From: Halicephalobus mephisto
Lineage: Eukaryota; Nematoda; Chromadorea; Rhabditida; Panagrolaimidae
Assembly: GCA_009193035.1 (NCBI GenBank)
Contig: SWDT01000089.1
Span: 91,407-155,406 of the forward strand
Direction of reading: 5' to 3'
Length of the DNA stretch: 64,000 bases
Position 1 is the stretch's first letter. Each line of letters opens with the position of its first letter. The notes below the pieces were generated by a model. The model ran no database searches, was not told the origin of the DNA, and worked only from the letters and a program-made list of their open reading frames with translations. Positions 1-12,389 of the stretch are shown here, one piece after another. Made by a program: the position numbers and the translations under genes.

Positions 1-60
1 GATGAAGACTTAAGTTTCCCAGAGCCAGTTATGAGAGATTCGTACTTGATCTGGTGTAAT

Positions 61-440
61 CTTTTCCGGAAGGTTCTGGTCAGATTAGATACAGATCATT
101 TTAGAAAATTTTAGGCAAATCAAATACAGATCATTTTAGAAAGTTCTAGTAAGATCAGATACAGACCATTTTAGGAAGTTTTAGTCAAATCAAATACGGA
201 TCATTTTACAAAGTTCTAGTAAGATTAGATACAGATCATTTTAGAAAGTTTTAGTCAAATCAAATACAGATCATTCTAGAAGGTTCTGATCAAATCAAAT
301 ATAGAAAATTTTAGGAAGTTTTAGTCAAATCAATACGGATCATTCCAGAAGGTTCTGATCAAATCAAATATAGATAATTTTAGAAAGTTTTAGTCAAATC
401 AAATACAGATCACTCCAGAAAATCCTTGTCTAGTTTAGTG
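61..440. repeat. 35-bp minisatellite
   Basis: About ten imperfect tandem copies of a 35-bp unit containing ACAGATCATTTTAGAAAGTT. The copies start near 91, 126, 161, 196, 231 and 266, and alternate between two variants, giving a 70-bp higher-order period. It probably lies in an intron of the gene whose last exon follows. Confidence 0.85.
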
Positions 441-716
441 TAGATCATTTTGGAACATCCTAATCCGCTCTGGTCCTGATTTTTCTAAGATTCCGCTCTA
501 GTCAAAATCAGAAAGTTCCAATTGAATATAAATCCTTTTGAAAACTTTTATTGCAGTTCGGATTTGGCTAAAATATTTTAGTCTGATCTAGTAACATCCA
601 AATCGACGATGAGATTGTATATAAATAAAGCGAAATATTTTGGAATGTATTTATTTTTGTAAATTTTTAGGAATGTCCGAAAATTAATATTTTACGTAAT
701 AATTAATCGATTTCAG

Positions 717-992
717 GCGATAGTGCTCGTCTTCAACCTCCTCCTTTACTCGAACCGTCGTCTTCAAGTTGATCTACCCGTCTCGACAGCCCTCCACGCG
801 GCCGTGGCTCTCGTCGGACCTGTTCTTCTCTTCTGGAATATCCTCTACTGCACAGAGAAACCAGGGAAACGATATCTTCTCGGAATTTTTTTCATTTTTT
901 TCACCATCTTAGGAGTCAACGAAGTCGTCAAATTAGTTCTTTTTTCTCAACAATGTAGACAAGTCAGGTACTTACCCCTAAGGAAAAAGTGA
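717..992 (+). CDS. Last exon of a multi-pass membrane protein (5' part outside the window)
   Basis: An open exon follows a strong acceptor (ATCGATTTCAG, ending at 716) and stops with TGA at 990-992. It encodes about 91 residues with three hydrophobic stretches: AIVLVFNLLLY, then AAVALVGPVLLFWNILY, then LLGIFFIFFTILGVNEVVKLVLF. A short basic tail, LPLRKK, follows. This looks like the C-terminal half of a four-helix membrane protein, but I do not recognise the family. An alternative acceptor at 670 would extend the exon in frame. The first 53 bases of the window are open (reading DEDLSFPEPVM and onward) and could be the preceding exon only with that alternative acceptor, so the junction is unresolved. 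Confidence 0.6.
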   Translation, partial: AIVLVFNLLLYSNRRLQVDLPVSTALHAAVALVGPVLLFWNILYCTEKPGKRYLLGIFFIFFTILGVNEVVKLVLFSQQCRQVRYLPLRKK

Positions 993-1270
993 ATCTTTGT
1001 AAGTCTACCGTAATCATCTCCATGACCTCAATGAAACATTCCAAGGACAAAAATCTCTCTGAATTTTTTTCTTCGGAAATCCTAATTCTCGGAGATTTTT
1101 GTCAAGCCAACTTCCAAGGTGCTAAAACGAAGTTTATTGTATGAACAAATAAGCAATCATGTGAATAAATATCTTAATCGCTTTGACACTCATAATCTAA
1201 ATTAAATTACTCAAAGACAGTAGTATCTGATAAGAATAGAAGTAGTTATAGTAATTATTTACGGATTTTT
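993..1270. other. Non-coding sequence, nothing recognised
   Basis: Probable 3' flank of the membrane-protein gene ending at 992. No coding exon or repeat is recognised here. Confidence 0.5.
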
Positions 1271-1284
1271 TACAATTGCTTAAA

Positions 1285-1860
1285 CGTAAGAGAACAGTTT
1301 TCATTTCTTTCGGGGAACAGTTTTCATCCTTTTCGGGGAACAGTTTTCATTCCTTTCGGGGAACAGTTTTCATCCTTTTCAGAGAACAGTTTTCATTTCT
1401 CTCTGGGGAACAGTTTTCATTTCTTTCGGGGAACAGTTTTCATCTTTCTCAAGGAACAGTTTTCATCCTTTTCAGAGAACAGTTTTCATCCTTTTCGGAG
1501 AACAGTTTCATTTAGAAAATAGTCACTCTTTCTGGGGAACAGTTTTCATTTCTCTCTGGGGAACAGTTTTCATCCTTTTCGGGGAACAGTTTTCATCTTT
1601 CTCAAGGAACAGTTTTCATCCTTTTCAGAGAACAGTTTTCATCCTTTTCGGAGAACAGTTTCATTTAGAAAATAGTCACTCTTTCTGGGGAACAGTTTTC
1701 ATTCCTTTCTGGAGAACAGTTTTCATTCTTTTCGGGGAACAGTTTTCATCTTTCTCAAAGAACAGTTTTCATTCTTTTCAGAGAACAGTTTTATTTAGAG
1801 AATAATCACTCTGTCAAAGAATCGGTCATTCCTTCTGAGGAATAGTCTTATTTAAAAAAA
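1285..1860. repeat. 23-bp minisatellite
   Basis: More than twenty tandem copies of a unit reading GGGGAACAGTTTTCATCCTTT, with period about 23 bp and local larger-scale duplication (the block around 1500-1520 recurs at 1645-1690). The copies decay towards 1860. The 79-codon reading frame across it is a by-product of the repeat. Confidence 0.9.
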
Positions 1861-1984
1861 ATCATTCCTACTGGAGAACAATCACTTCTCAAGATACGGT
1901 CATTTTTATTTTTAAAAGCTTATCGATGTCATCAGAATGCAAACTTTTTTGAATTAACTTTTAAAATTTCATTGAAATTTACAC

Positions 1985-2330
1985 TTACTTATTTTTGTTT
2001 ATTTTTCTGAAAAAAAGTTGAATTTTATCTTGTTTGTTTAGACATTTTTCACCTGAAAACTGTTTTGACAGTCCTTCAACCTGTTGTTCTTCGAGGTTTA
2101 GTGGTTTGGTCTTTCTGTCGATGAATGACAGTAAGTAATGTAAGAGAAAAAATATCAGTTTTGAAACCACTCTATAATCAATTTGTCGTATTTTTCGGTC
2201 CGAGTGGTCTGCGTAACGACGAAAAAGAAGATATCGTAGAGAAGTTTATTTAACAGATGCTCGAGGCACAATACAAAAATCTGCGTCGGACTCGACACAA
2301 GCAACAAACATAATTCTCGTCACAAAAATG
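1985..2330. other. Less AT-rich unassigned segment
   Basis: A stretch with more balanced composition than its surroundings. It has splice-site-like motifs on both strands: ATGACAGTAAGT near 2130 on plus, and TTATAG then CAGGTGAAA on minus. The candidate exons are short and none connects to a neighbour, so no gene is called. Confidence 0.3.
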
Positions 2331-2335
2331 TGTGT

Positions 2336-2725
2336 TCCTTTGTCAATACTAAGGAAACCTGTTCAGGACCAAGCAAATTATATCTTCCTTTGTTGATGCT
2401 AAGGGAATCCATTCGGGACCAAGCAAATTATATATTTTTTTGTCAATACTAGGGAAATCCGTTCGGGACCAAGCAAATTATATCTTCTTTTGTTGATGCT
2501 AAGGGAATCCATTCAAGACCAAGCAAATTATATCTTCTTTTGTTAATACTAAAGAAATCCATTCGAGACCAAGCAAATTATACATTTTTTTGTCAATACT
2601 AAAGAAATTCATTCGAGATCAAACAAATTATATCTTCTTTTTTAATACTAAAGAAACCCACTCAGGACCAAACAAATTATATCTTCTTTTCTTAGTACTA
2701 AAGAAATCCATTCAGGACCAAGTTC
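2336..2725. repeat. 50-bp minisatellite
   Basis: Seven to eight copies of a 50-bp unit marked by GGACCAAGCAAATTATATC, with starts near 2366, 2416, 2466 and 2516. Units alternate between TGTCAATACTA and TGTTGATGCTA forms. Confidence 0.9.
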
Positions 2726-2759
2726 CTCCTGATAGTTGTGGTTCTCACTAAGGATGGAG

Positions 2760-4490
2760 TGCCCGATTGAATACAATTAATCACAAAATTATTGAAGAAG
2801 AAAATCACTATTGTTTTTTTTCATTTAATTCATAAAGATTAAAGTCACGTTTTTTAAACTGGAAATTGGTTCTCTTATAAAATTGACTATGGATTTTTGG
2901 GATTTTCTAAAATCTTCTGAAAATTAGCATTGAAGATCTTGATTTTGAAAATTTCATAAAATCCTGGGAGATTTCAAATTTTACAACATTATTAAAAATT
3001 TCTTAATTTTCTACTGGATTCTAAAATATTATAACTTAAAAAATAAAAAATAAAATTTAAACAAAGTGCAAAAATTTCCAAATTCGAATCCTTGGCGAAA
3101 TGTGAACTAATGCCAATTAGAGGTTTTTTAAATTAAAATTAATTTGAAAAAAAAATAAAAAAAATGAAACTAATAAAATGTGAAAATTACTAAATTCGAA
3201 CCTTTGGAGAAATTTGAATTATGATTTTTTATATTTTATTAAAATTAATTTAAAAAATAAAAAATAAAATTTAAACAAAGTACAAAAATTACCAAATTAG
3301 AATCCTTGGCGAAATGTGAACTAATGCCAATTAGAGGTTTTTTGAATTAAAATTAATTTGGAAAAAAAATAAAAAAATAAAACTTTTATAAAATGTGAAA
3401 ATTACTAAATTCGAATCCTTGGAGAAATATGAACTAATATTATCTATAATTTTTTATATTTTATTAAAATTAATTTTTTTAAATATTTCAACACAATTTT
3501 TTGAAACTTTAGAATTTTCTGCAATTCTTTGATTTTTTATATTTTTTTAGATTTATTAATTTATAATTTTCGTTTTTGATTAATCTCGATTTTTTCGAAT
3601 ATGAGAAACATTTAAGTTTATTTTTTTCTTCCTATTTGTCAATAAACCTCTTTTTAAAAAAGAAGTGGATTAAAGTCAGTTAATGGATCGGACAAGAATC
3701 CAGAACAGACTCGTCGGACAAAGAAATCGATCTATAAAATACCGAACAACTGTTTTCCATTTTCGGATTGATTTAATCGAACATTTACATTTTTTTCGAA
3801 AAAATTGTATTTCGTGAAAAAAATAATTTGTTCGAATATTATTTGTAGAATGTGATTATCTTTGAATTTTTTTGTATACTTTGGTTTTTTGTCAAAGTTA
3901 AAATTTAAAAAAAAATAAAAAATTTAACTTATTTTAAAAAATAATAAAAAATAAAAATTTTAAGTCATTTTAAAAAATTTAAAAAAAATAAAAAATTTTT
4001 AAAAATAAAAAATTTTAAGTTATTTTAAAAAATTAAAAAAATTAATAAATTTTAAGTTATTTTAAAAAATAATAAAAAATAAAAAATTTTAAGTCATTTT
4101 AAAAAATTAAAAAAAATAAAAAATTTTAAGTTATTTTAAAAAATTTAAAAAATTAATAAATTTTAACTTATTTTAATAAATTTAAAAAAAGTAAAAATTT
4201 AACTTATTTTAATAAATTTTAAAAAATAAAAAATTTTAAGTTATTTTAATAAATTTAAAAAAATAAAAATTTCGAATTTTTTTTACTTTTTAAATTTCGA
4301 TAAGAATTGTATTATTTTCTAAAATAGTTTTTATATAAAAATTTACATAAAAATATAAAAAATTCTTGTATATTTTAAAAATAATAAAATTTTAAATTTC
4401 TTATTTAAAAAAATTATTTGACGATTTTTGGACGGAAAATTTTTTTTATCATTATAAAAATTCGATTTTTTAAAAAATATTAATTCGAAA
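2760..4490. repeat. AT-rich repeat region
   Basis: Non-coding. 3050-3440 holds about three copies of a roughly 110-bp unit containing CCTTGGCGAAATGTGAA, a motif that recurs in minisatellites at 40.1, 45.0 and 55.5 kb. 3900-4270 is a low-complexity array of AAAATTTTAAGTTATTTTAA. Positions 3640-3780 are less AT-rich but have no convincing exon. Confidence 0.7.
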
Positions 4491-4496
4491 TTTCAG
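4490..4496 (+). promoter_or_regulatory. Possible trans-splice acceptor
   Basis: ATTTCAG lies 17 bases before the start codon at 4513 with no visible upstream exon. That arrangement is typical of a spliced-leader addition site in nematodes. Confidence 0.45.
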
Positions 4497-4512
4497 ATAT
4501 ATTAGAAAAAAA

Positions 4513-7457
4513 ATGTGTTCTTCTTCAGAGACGATGACTTCAAAGGGGTGTTGCCTGAGGCGGATTCCGTGCATTATCCCTGTTTTGGGGACGATTTTCG
4601 TTGTGGGAATCTTCACAGCCATCATAGTCGTTTCTGAAATGGACCTTGAGAAAAGGGTAATGCCCTGGAGGGAAGGGATCCTGATCGGGGACGGATTCAG
4701 AACAGAAGGTACGAATTATTTTTTTTTATTTTTAAAAATTATTTTAGATTTTTTTAAATTTTAAAATTTTTATCAATTATTTTATTTAAATTTTTTAAAA
4801 ATTATTTTAGATTTTTTTAAATTTTAAAATTTTTATCAATTATTTTATTTTTATTTTTTAAAAATTATTTTTATTTTTTAAATTTTAATTCAGCGATGAA
4901 GATAATTGTTCCAATTCTTCGTCGATGTAGTGGTCCGAAACTGGATATTGCTTTCTTCAACTCAGAAGACAACTTGATTCAGTCGACTTGCAGTTCCCCG
5001 AATCCTTGTGGATCTGCTCTTCAAAGCTTGTTCGGCAGCCAATCCACAGAAGTTGTCCTCTGTACGGTCAGCTCCATTTTGGACAAAATTCACGGTAATT
5101 TATATTTTTAATTTTTTATATTTTAATATTTTTAAATACTTTTTTAAGAAAAATTTAGAAGAAAATTAAATAGTTTTTTTTTTAATTTTAAGAAAAATTA
5201 AGTACTTTTTTTAAGAAAAATTTTAAAAAAATTAAATACTTTTTTTTTAAATTTTAAAAAATTAAATACTTTTTTAAAAATTTGATAATTTTGTTTATTC
5301 TGATTTTTAGAATTATTATTATTCAGTAATTTTAGCGATGATGATGGAAAAAGACTACGTCGATGTCCCGATAGTCACTTCTAATTCTTCTTTTTCTGTT
5401 TCGACTTCAGAAGCCGAATTGGATTCCGTTGTTACTTTTTCCGTTTGTGTGCTTCCGAAATTCAGATTTGACGGAAAAATAGAAGTCGAGGAATTTGCGA
5501 ATATTCCTGAAATGGCGGCTTTTTTCGAGGTTAGTTGATGGATTCGTTGTTGAATTCATCGATGAAAATTTTAGTCTTGGCTTTTTTACGGAGCTTCGGA
5601 ATTTTTTATTTATGATCTTTTTTCTCCTCAAAATGAATCTTATAATTTCATCTACGATCTCTACAAAGACGTCACTGTGATCAGGCCCTTGGATGCGGAC
5701 AAAACACTTTTTCAAGAAAAATTTCCAGATACTGTAGGTCATTTTTATTTTATATGAAATTTCACAACGGATTTTAGAATTTATTTTATTCTTTTGATTG
5801 TCTTTTTCGGTCAAAAAATCGATCAAATTTCGGAGTTTTAACCACGTTCGAAGACATCCCAATTGTGAAAACCAAAAGTTCCCTCTGGAACGCCCTGACT
5901 CTCGTGGCGTCATCTCTGAATCAACAAACCATCAACAGTGTTTTCCAACTGAGAAACGGGAAAAGAGAAGAACCGAGTACTGTAGGTTTTTGAGAATTAA
6001 GATTCAAAAGTCAGTGGATTCTGTGGAGATTTCTAGACTCTTGGAACATCTTCCGAAAGTGTCTGAAGTCTTCCGAAACCAAACAGAAGATTCTGGAACT
6101 TCTAAATTTTGGGAATTTTCAGAATTTTGGGAATTTTCAAGTTCTAAAATTTCATAGAAGATTATGGAATACAGTAGAACAAAATAAACATCAAAAATTT
6201 TGTATTTGAAAATTTTTAAAGATTCTTAAAATTGGTATCAAGATAGTTTAGTAAAAGAATCAATTTTTTACGATACATAAAAATCTTCATTGACATTCAG
6301 TCACTTTTCGCCGAAAATTTAAATTAAACAGTATGGACTTTGTCAAAAGTTAATTTTTAAAGTTAAAAAAATTCAATCTTCCGAAATTTAATGAAAACTT
6401 AAAATCAAGATATGCGTTCCATATTATGGAAGTTGGCGATTAGAGTTCAAGGTCAAAATTCAGATTGTACACGCAAGAAATGAACACATGGCATATAACG
6501 TACGAATACATCAAAACGACTCTAATGTATCAGACACATTTTATTTAACATACCAGCATGTTCAATAAAATGTATTCAATACATCAGAACCGTTTTAATG
6601 TATCAACGCATTATATATAATCCACCAATATCGCACTTAATATATCGATTTATTGAGTATAATGTATACAATACATCAGAACCGTTTTAATATACCGGTA
6701 CATTGTATGCAATACACTGATATCACACTTAATATATCGATATATTGAATACAATATATCTGATATATCAGAACCATTTTAATATATCGAAATATTATAT
6801 ATAATCCACCGATATCGCACTTAATGTATCGATATATTGAGTATAATACATCAGAACCATTTTAATATATTGATATATTATATAAAATCCACTGAGACCA
6901 CACTTAATATATCAACACATTAAATAGAATATCTCTAATACATCAGAACCATTTTAATGTATTTATACATTAGAGCTATTTTAATGTATCCATATAGTAT
7001 ATATCATGTATTCACTTCTTGTGTGTGTAATCAAAATCTTTACCTTGAATGCTGATTTTCAACCCTCAAAATACAAAGTGCTGAATTCTCGGGTTCTAGA
7101 AATTTCCCAAGCTTTCTAAAAATTCGAACCAATTCTGACAAGTGTAAATTTTAATTTCTTAAAATAATGATTTTTAGACAATTTTCAATCCCTTGGAAGT
7201 TGACTCTTTTAATTCATCTGGGAATTTTGTGTCTAAGAATGGCAACATTACGGTAATGGTTTTTATAGTTTAGAATTAGATGATAAATTTTTGATTTTTA
7301 GTTGATATCGGTTCCTCCAGAATTGGTCGAAACTTTCAACATCCTCCAACTCGGTTCTGCTTTGTTTCAACAACCAAACAATTCAGCAATGCATCAGGTA
7401 TTTGATTCCTGGATCTGGAATTACAATTTTCGAGCGGCTAACCTGACTTATAGTTAA
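4513..7457 (+). CDS. Glycosyltransferase family 92 (DUF23)-like type II membrane protein
   Basis: Seven exons: 4513-4708, 4894-5094, 5336-5529, 5575-5733, 5778-5981, 7178-7252 and 7302-7457. All junctions keep frame and give 394 residues. A short cytosolic N-terminus is followed by one membrane anchor (IPCIIPVLGTIFVVGIFTAI), as in Golgi glycosyltransferases. The luminal part follows GT92 order: a strand ending FSVCVLPKF, then MAAFFESWLFYGASEFFIYDL (resembling the family's F-E-x-W-x-x-x-G-A-x-x-F-x-Y), then NLFYSFDCLFRSKNRSNFGVL. The usual acidic metal-binding motif (D-x-D-E-F type) that should follow is replaced by TTFEDIPI, so catalysis is doubtful. Intron 5 (about 1.2 kb) contains a MITE. 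The gene is convergent with the P450. Family assignment is from remembered motif patterns, not a search. Confidence 0.7.
6468..7029. mobile_element. MITE family 1, copy 1 (in GT92-like intron 5)
   Basis: The ends form an imperfect terminal inverted repeat of about 30 bp: TACACGCAAGAAATGAACAC on the left, and the complement of the right end reads TACACACACAAGAAGTGAA. The interior is tandem palindromic units such as ATATATCGATATATTGA and CATCAGAACCGTTTTAATG. Sister copies lie at 10.66, 31.83 and 50.25 kb. Confidence 0.75.
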
Positions 7458-7542
7458 TTTTTTATTTTCGTTAATTTATTACACGGGATTCGAAAAACGG
7501 GTCTAAAATAATTGATTTTATACATTTTTGAAGAAAAATAAT

Positions 7543-10128
7543 TTAAATTTTTTCGATTTTACACTTTAATTCCACAGTAGGCTTCAGAAGGGCGTTACTG
7601 AGGATGGGGATTGGCAATCCGGGCATTCCATCACTTGGGAGGAATTTGTAGTTCTTCACAAGATCAACTAAGGTCAGCCTCATCTCGAACTCGGCGAACC
7701 TCATCCCGAGGCAGATCCTGGGTCCCGCCCCGAAAGGAAGAAAAGCCATAGGATGTCTGGATTCTCTGTTCTCAGGGGAGAACCTTTCGGGATCGAACTC
7801 AAAGGGTTCCGGGTAGTTCTCAGGGTCGTGGTGAATATTATACACATCAAAACTGAGACTACTGCCCTTCTCCATTTGGATTCCATTTATTTCAACGTCC
7901 TTCTGACAGAGTCTGTTGAGTCTGATCGCTGGAGGATACATCCTAAGGGTTTCGAAAATGACTTGGTTAAGGTACTGTAACTTTGGCATGTCTTCATAGT
8001 CGATAGTTTCTCTTCCGTTCAGAACCTCGAGTACTTCATTCCTGAGTTTTTCTTGTATATCCGGTCTCTGGGAGAGGATATAACAGACAAAGTGGAGGGT
8101 CGAAGCAGTGGTTTCATATCCTGCAGCGAGGAAAATGACCAATTGGGCCAGAACCTCGTTTTTCGACAAGGTCTTTTTTTCTTTAGAATTGGCTGCTTGA
8201 TTCACAGTTTCGGAAATAATATCAGCATCTTCTGAAGTTATTTGGACTTTGTCGTTGTCGTCCAAAGCGTTCAGAAGCAGTTGAAAAGCGTCGTTGTGTT
8301 TCTAAAAATTTTTTTTATTAAAAAATAAATAATCAAAAATTACATGAGAAGCATCTGGATCCTTCAGTCTCTGTTCCATGATCTGCGTGAGTGAAGTCGT
8401 GAAATATTCAAATATATCATTTTGGAAAAAAGTTCGGCCCGTCAATTTGGAGTATAAGTAAGAGACATTCGGGAAGGAAACTAAAATAATAATATTATTA
8501 TAAAAATTAAAAATTAGAAATTAAAAATTAAATTTTTTTAACATGATTTTCTAAAATTTTTTAGAAATTTTGAAAATTTAAAATTTGAAATAATAATTTA
8601 AATTTTTATTGAATTTATAAAAAATCTAGAATTTTTGTATTTTTTTCAAATTTCTTAGAAATAAAATATTTTTTAAAAACTCACTCAAAAGCAAAATTCT
8701 CGGATCGTTCAATTTGATGCTGAACATTTTCTGAGCATAATACAAAAATGGAGAATTGTCATTTTTGTCGAAGCTGTTCAGATCAGCGGCGAAGACTGTT
8801 CTTCCAATGACGTTCATCGTCAACTTCGAGAGGGCGCTGAAACAGAATATTGTAATTATGCCTTAAAAAATATCTTAAAAAATATTAATTTTTAAAGATT
8901 TTCTAAATACTACAGTATTTTATTTTGGTTTATTATTTTCAAGTTTGTAATGAAAAAAGAGCAAATTGTTGCTTTTGTTGGAAGGGATTTTGGGATAATA
9001 AACGAGATACAGTGAAATCTCGATATAAACACCTTCGATAAAAGCAAATCCTCTTTAAAGACAACTCGGTTCCGACCCCTACTGTGGATTTTCCCCCAGT
9101 AAACCCCTCGATAAAGGCAAATCCTCTGTAAAAACAACTTTTCTGCCGTTCCTTCGGGTTGTTTTTAGCGAGGTTTCACTGTACTTACTCCTTCAGAGGA
9201 ACATCGCTGCCATCTTTGGCATACTGTTCGAGATATTTGATCAATTCATTGGAGCAAAATGTCATTGCAGGAAGAAGTCTTTTCATTTTCCCAGAAGTGA
9301 AAGCAGGGGTTATACGGTGTCTGATTCTTCTCCAATCATCTCCCTGTTTGACAGTTAAGAACGATCCTCTCAGACTATCTTTATTAGATTGAATAAAGTC
9401 ATGTCTGTCTGGGAAGGAATCAAAGTTCTTGATCAAGACATCTTTCAAGACATCCAAGTCCTGTGTCAAAAGATCTGGAACCCCGTTCAGGATTAAACCG
9501 TAGGTCTTTCCGTATTTTTCCACGTTCTTCTTGTCGAATTCGTGCATCGACTTGAACAGGTCAATCATGCTGCCGTAGAGGAGGTTTCCCTTAGGGCCTG
9601 CGACTCCTCTCTTATGCCAATACTCATTGTAGTCACTCAGGTAACTGAAATTCGTTGAATTATTAAAACTAATTTTGTCAATATATGAATCTGGTTTTAA
9701 CATTTAATAAATATATACCCGTTCAGAGTCTAAAACTATTTGTGCTAAATTGAATTTATAAATGCTTCGAACACAGCGTTTGAAGATATAGAAACTTGAG
9801 GATCATATATTTAATATAGATTTTTCGAAAGTAAATCTTGAAGGTCATTTGTAAGTTCTTCAAGACACAGATTTTGATTCAAAAATGTTCTTTGATAAAA
9901 TGACAACAATCGGTTTAATTTTAGAGTTAGTTAAATCTCGATGATTTTTTCTACTATTTTTATTTGAATAAAAAACAAAGTAACTCACTAATAAATAGCT
10001 CCAATCGATCCAATCAGAATCGAAAAAGCTACTAAAATCGGGAACAATTTGAATAGGATATAAAAATAAATCCCAGAAAGCAAAATAAGCTCTCCTGGAC
10101 CTATTTTATGAATTCGTGATTCCACCAT
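7543..10128 (-). CDS. Cytochrome P450, clan 3 (CYP13/CYP25-like)
   Basis: Five exons, in coding order 10128-9989, 9644-9189, 8836-8685, 8480-8344 and 8301-7543, give an in-frame 547-residue protein of normal microsomal P450 length. The N-terminal anchor is YFYILFKLFPILVAFSILIG, followed by YWHKRGVAGPKGN. Diagnostic motifs are all present: I-helix AAGYETTAS, K-helix ETLRMYP (ExxR), PERF region DPERFSPEN, and heme loop FLPFGAGPRICLGMRFA with the ligand cysteine. It should be an ER monooxygenase reducing O2 with P450-reductase electrons; the substrate cannot be read from sequence. Intron 2 carries a MITE placed within the 5' splice consensus. Clan 3 is supported by the overall pattern; subfamily is a guess. 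Confidence 0.93.
9008..9183. mobile_element. Short TA-flanked MITE (pogo/Tigger-like ends) in P450 intron 2
   Basis: The ends read CAGTGAAATCTCGATATAAAC and, complemented from the right, CAGTGAAACCTCGCTAAAAAC. Each is flanked by TA, giving a 172-bp non-coding element. The direct TA repeat and CAGT ends fit the Tc1/mariner-pogo superfamily. The right TA is part of the host donor GTAAGTA. Confidence 0.8.
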
Positions 10129-10171
10129 GATTTCTTGTAGCAAACACAGTTGGACGAAATTTGAAAACGCT

Positions 10172-10179
10172 CTTTTATA
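10172..10179 (-). promoter_or_regulatory. TATA box of the P450 gene
   Basis: TATAAAAG on the minus strand starts 51 bases before the ATG (10128). No splice acceptor is seen between them. Confidence 0.5.
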
Positions 10180-10656
10180 AAGCCAATTTACATCACAAGA
10201 AAGACACAGAAGTCTGTTAATATTTTGTACCCCTCGTTGTTTTCAGAGGAGAGAACAGGACAGAATCAAACATGTGTGTCTTTTTCGAGTTTACTCAACT
10301 GATGAAAACGAACAAGAAAGACAGATGCGCTAGATCTTTGGTCAAAAAAATAAAAAAAGGCCTTTAAAAAGTGATCAATTGAAGAATTTACAAGTTTTTG
10401 CAAAGTAATATTAAATATTCTCGAAAATAACTGATTATATAAATATTTCTATAAAACTCGCAATCAGAATAATGTATTCTGTTCCGTAGTTGGTGAAAAT
10501 TAAATTTATTTATTTTACCGAACATCAAAATAGATACTTTGTGGAAATATAACGAAATTAACATCTTTGTGGAGAGAAGAACGACCTTAGCTTGTCCAAA
10601 AATAAAGCTATCTTGAAGATCCGAAATGCCATTTAGTCATTCGACGATTGAGAGCT

Positions 10657-10829
10657 GAGATTGCACACAAAAAGGTAAATTAAAAGGGTTCTAATATATC
10701 AGATACATTACATAATATACCGGTATACTAAGCTGATATTGGTACATTGAATACAATATATCTGATATCTTAGATACGTTTTAATGTATCCATATATTAT
10801 ATATCATATATCCAATTTTTTGTGTGTAG
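10657..10829. mobile_element. MITE family 1, copy 2
   Basis: The left end is GCACACAAAAAGGTAAATT. The right end complements to CTACACACAAAAAATTGG. The interior has the same ATATATCAGATAC and TATATCATATAT units as the copy at 6.5 kb. Confidence 0.65.
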
Positions 10830-11149
10830 AATATCTAGATCAGCTGTGGTCAAGTCTGATCTTCATTTGTTTGGCCTTAAGTCATATAAAAAATAAAACA
10901 TAATTGGCATTTGTGAGTAAGAATTTGGTTTTTTCACCTGATCATGAAGTTCCAAAACTACTATCAGTACCAATTTTACTGCATCTCATTTTGATTGCTT
11001 TATTATCCATATCCATATCCATATTCTATTCTTATTTTATCTTTGTAATTCCTTCTTTTTATGTTTGAAGAAAGTAAAATTTATTCAATTTTTTAATCTT
11101 TTTGTTGAAACTAAAAATTTAAGAGGATTATCTGCAACAAAAGCTCCTA

Positions 11150-11171
11150 CTCAAACTTGGATAATTAAACT
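11150..11171 (-). other. SL1-like sequence (20 of 22 bases)
   Basis: On the minus strand this matches the nematode SL1 spliced leader at 20 of 22 positions. The leader is followed by TAGGAGC, not by a GT donor, so it does not look like a working SL RNA gene. Confidence 0.6.
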
Positions 11172-12389
11172 AAAACAAAACAAAAGCATGATAATATATT
11201 TACCGATAAATAACCAAAAATATACAAGTTATAAAAATAATGAAACAAGCAATACCAGTCACTGGGTATTTGGGACGAATGTTCTGCATTTTTAATAATG
11301 CATGCCTTCACAGCTGTCTTCGGAAATAAAATAATTTCTATCCAAAAGTTACGATTACAAAATATAAAAACAACGAATATGCAAAATTCCAAAAAACGTA
11401 TAAGAAATCCTGTTAAATTCTCTGGAGAGTTTTCGTGACGAAAATCGTTTCATTCTATTTCAGTAGTAAGTTATTTTCTTTTGCTTCCCTTTCCGCAGAT
11501 CAACACCATATTTTGCGACCATGTTAACAACTTGTAAAAATAATATTATTACTAACGTTCAAATTTACAAGCTTGCTCAATATAGTAACATAGAACAGTT
11601 ATGGAATTGCCTTCATCAATCTGGACTCAATATTTAGAGGAATGAGGACTCAGATGAGTAATGCTTATGTTATTGAAATACATTCCACACGATTAAGAAG
11701 TATAAAACTAATCTCCTTGAGACGAAAATAATAAATAACATGTAATTGAGTCAAGTGTTCTTTTGAAACAATCATTATACGAAAGCAATGAGCACTGTTT
11801 TGTTCAATCCGAATTGAATTGATAAATGTTGCATCTGCTCTGGAAAGAGCGGAGGATAGAAACCACTCGGGATCCAAAGTTGATTGGGCTTTGTCTTCAA
11901 TTACTACCGTTTAAATATCTCAGGTTTAGGATGAATATTATATCCTTCGGTGATCCCTAGAATCATCTCTAAAGTGTCATTGAGCATGCTATTCGAATAG
12001 TAGTTATTTAGAAAGAAGAATTGAAAGACTGATTCTAACGATCGTTCAAGGAGAAATCCGAAAATTCCATATTAGTCGGTAAATCATCCAAATAGATTGT
12101 AAGATATAGATTATAGAATGTTCAGTAGAACTGGGTTTATTAGTGACAGAATTGTTGATCAAAGACTAATCTAAGAGAAGGAATTAAGCTTTAGACAATA
12201 TTGTTATTGGATAGCGAGAATTTACCGATGATTGAATTTCTGATGCAGAACATCGATATAGAAGAATACAGAGGAGAGACTGTATTTTTGAAAATCAGAC
12301 ATTGGTCACAGAAGTCTGTCAAATCCCTGTAATTTTCCCTACTTGTCAAAAAAGAGATCGTACATGCATTTATTCTGAATTTTCTCAAT

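Noticed and set aside
1276..1515. 79-codon frame
   Set aside because: It lies entirely within the 23-bp minisatellite, with a repetitive F-S-G-E-Q-F pattern.
5407..5913. 168-codon minus-strand frame
   Set aside because: Antisense shadow of GT92-like exons 3-5, which have consistent splice sites on plus.
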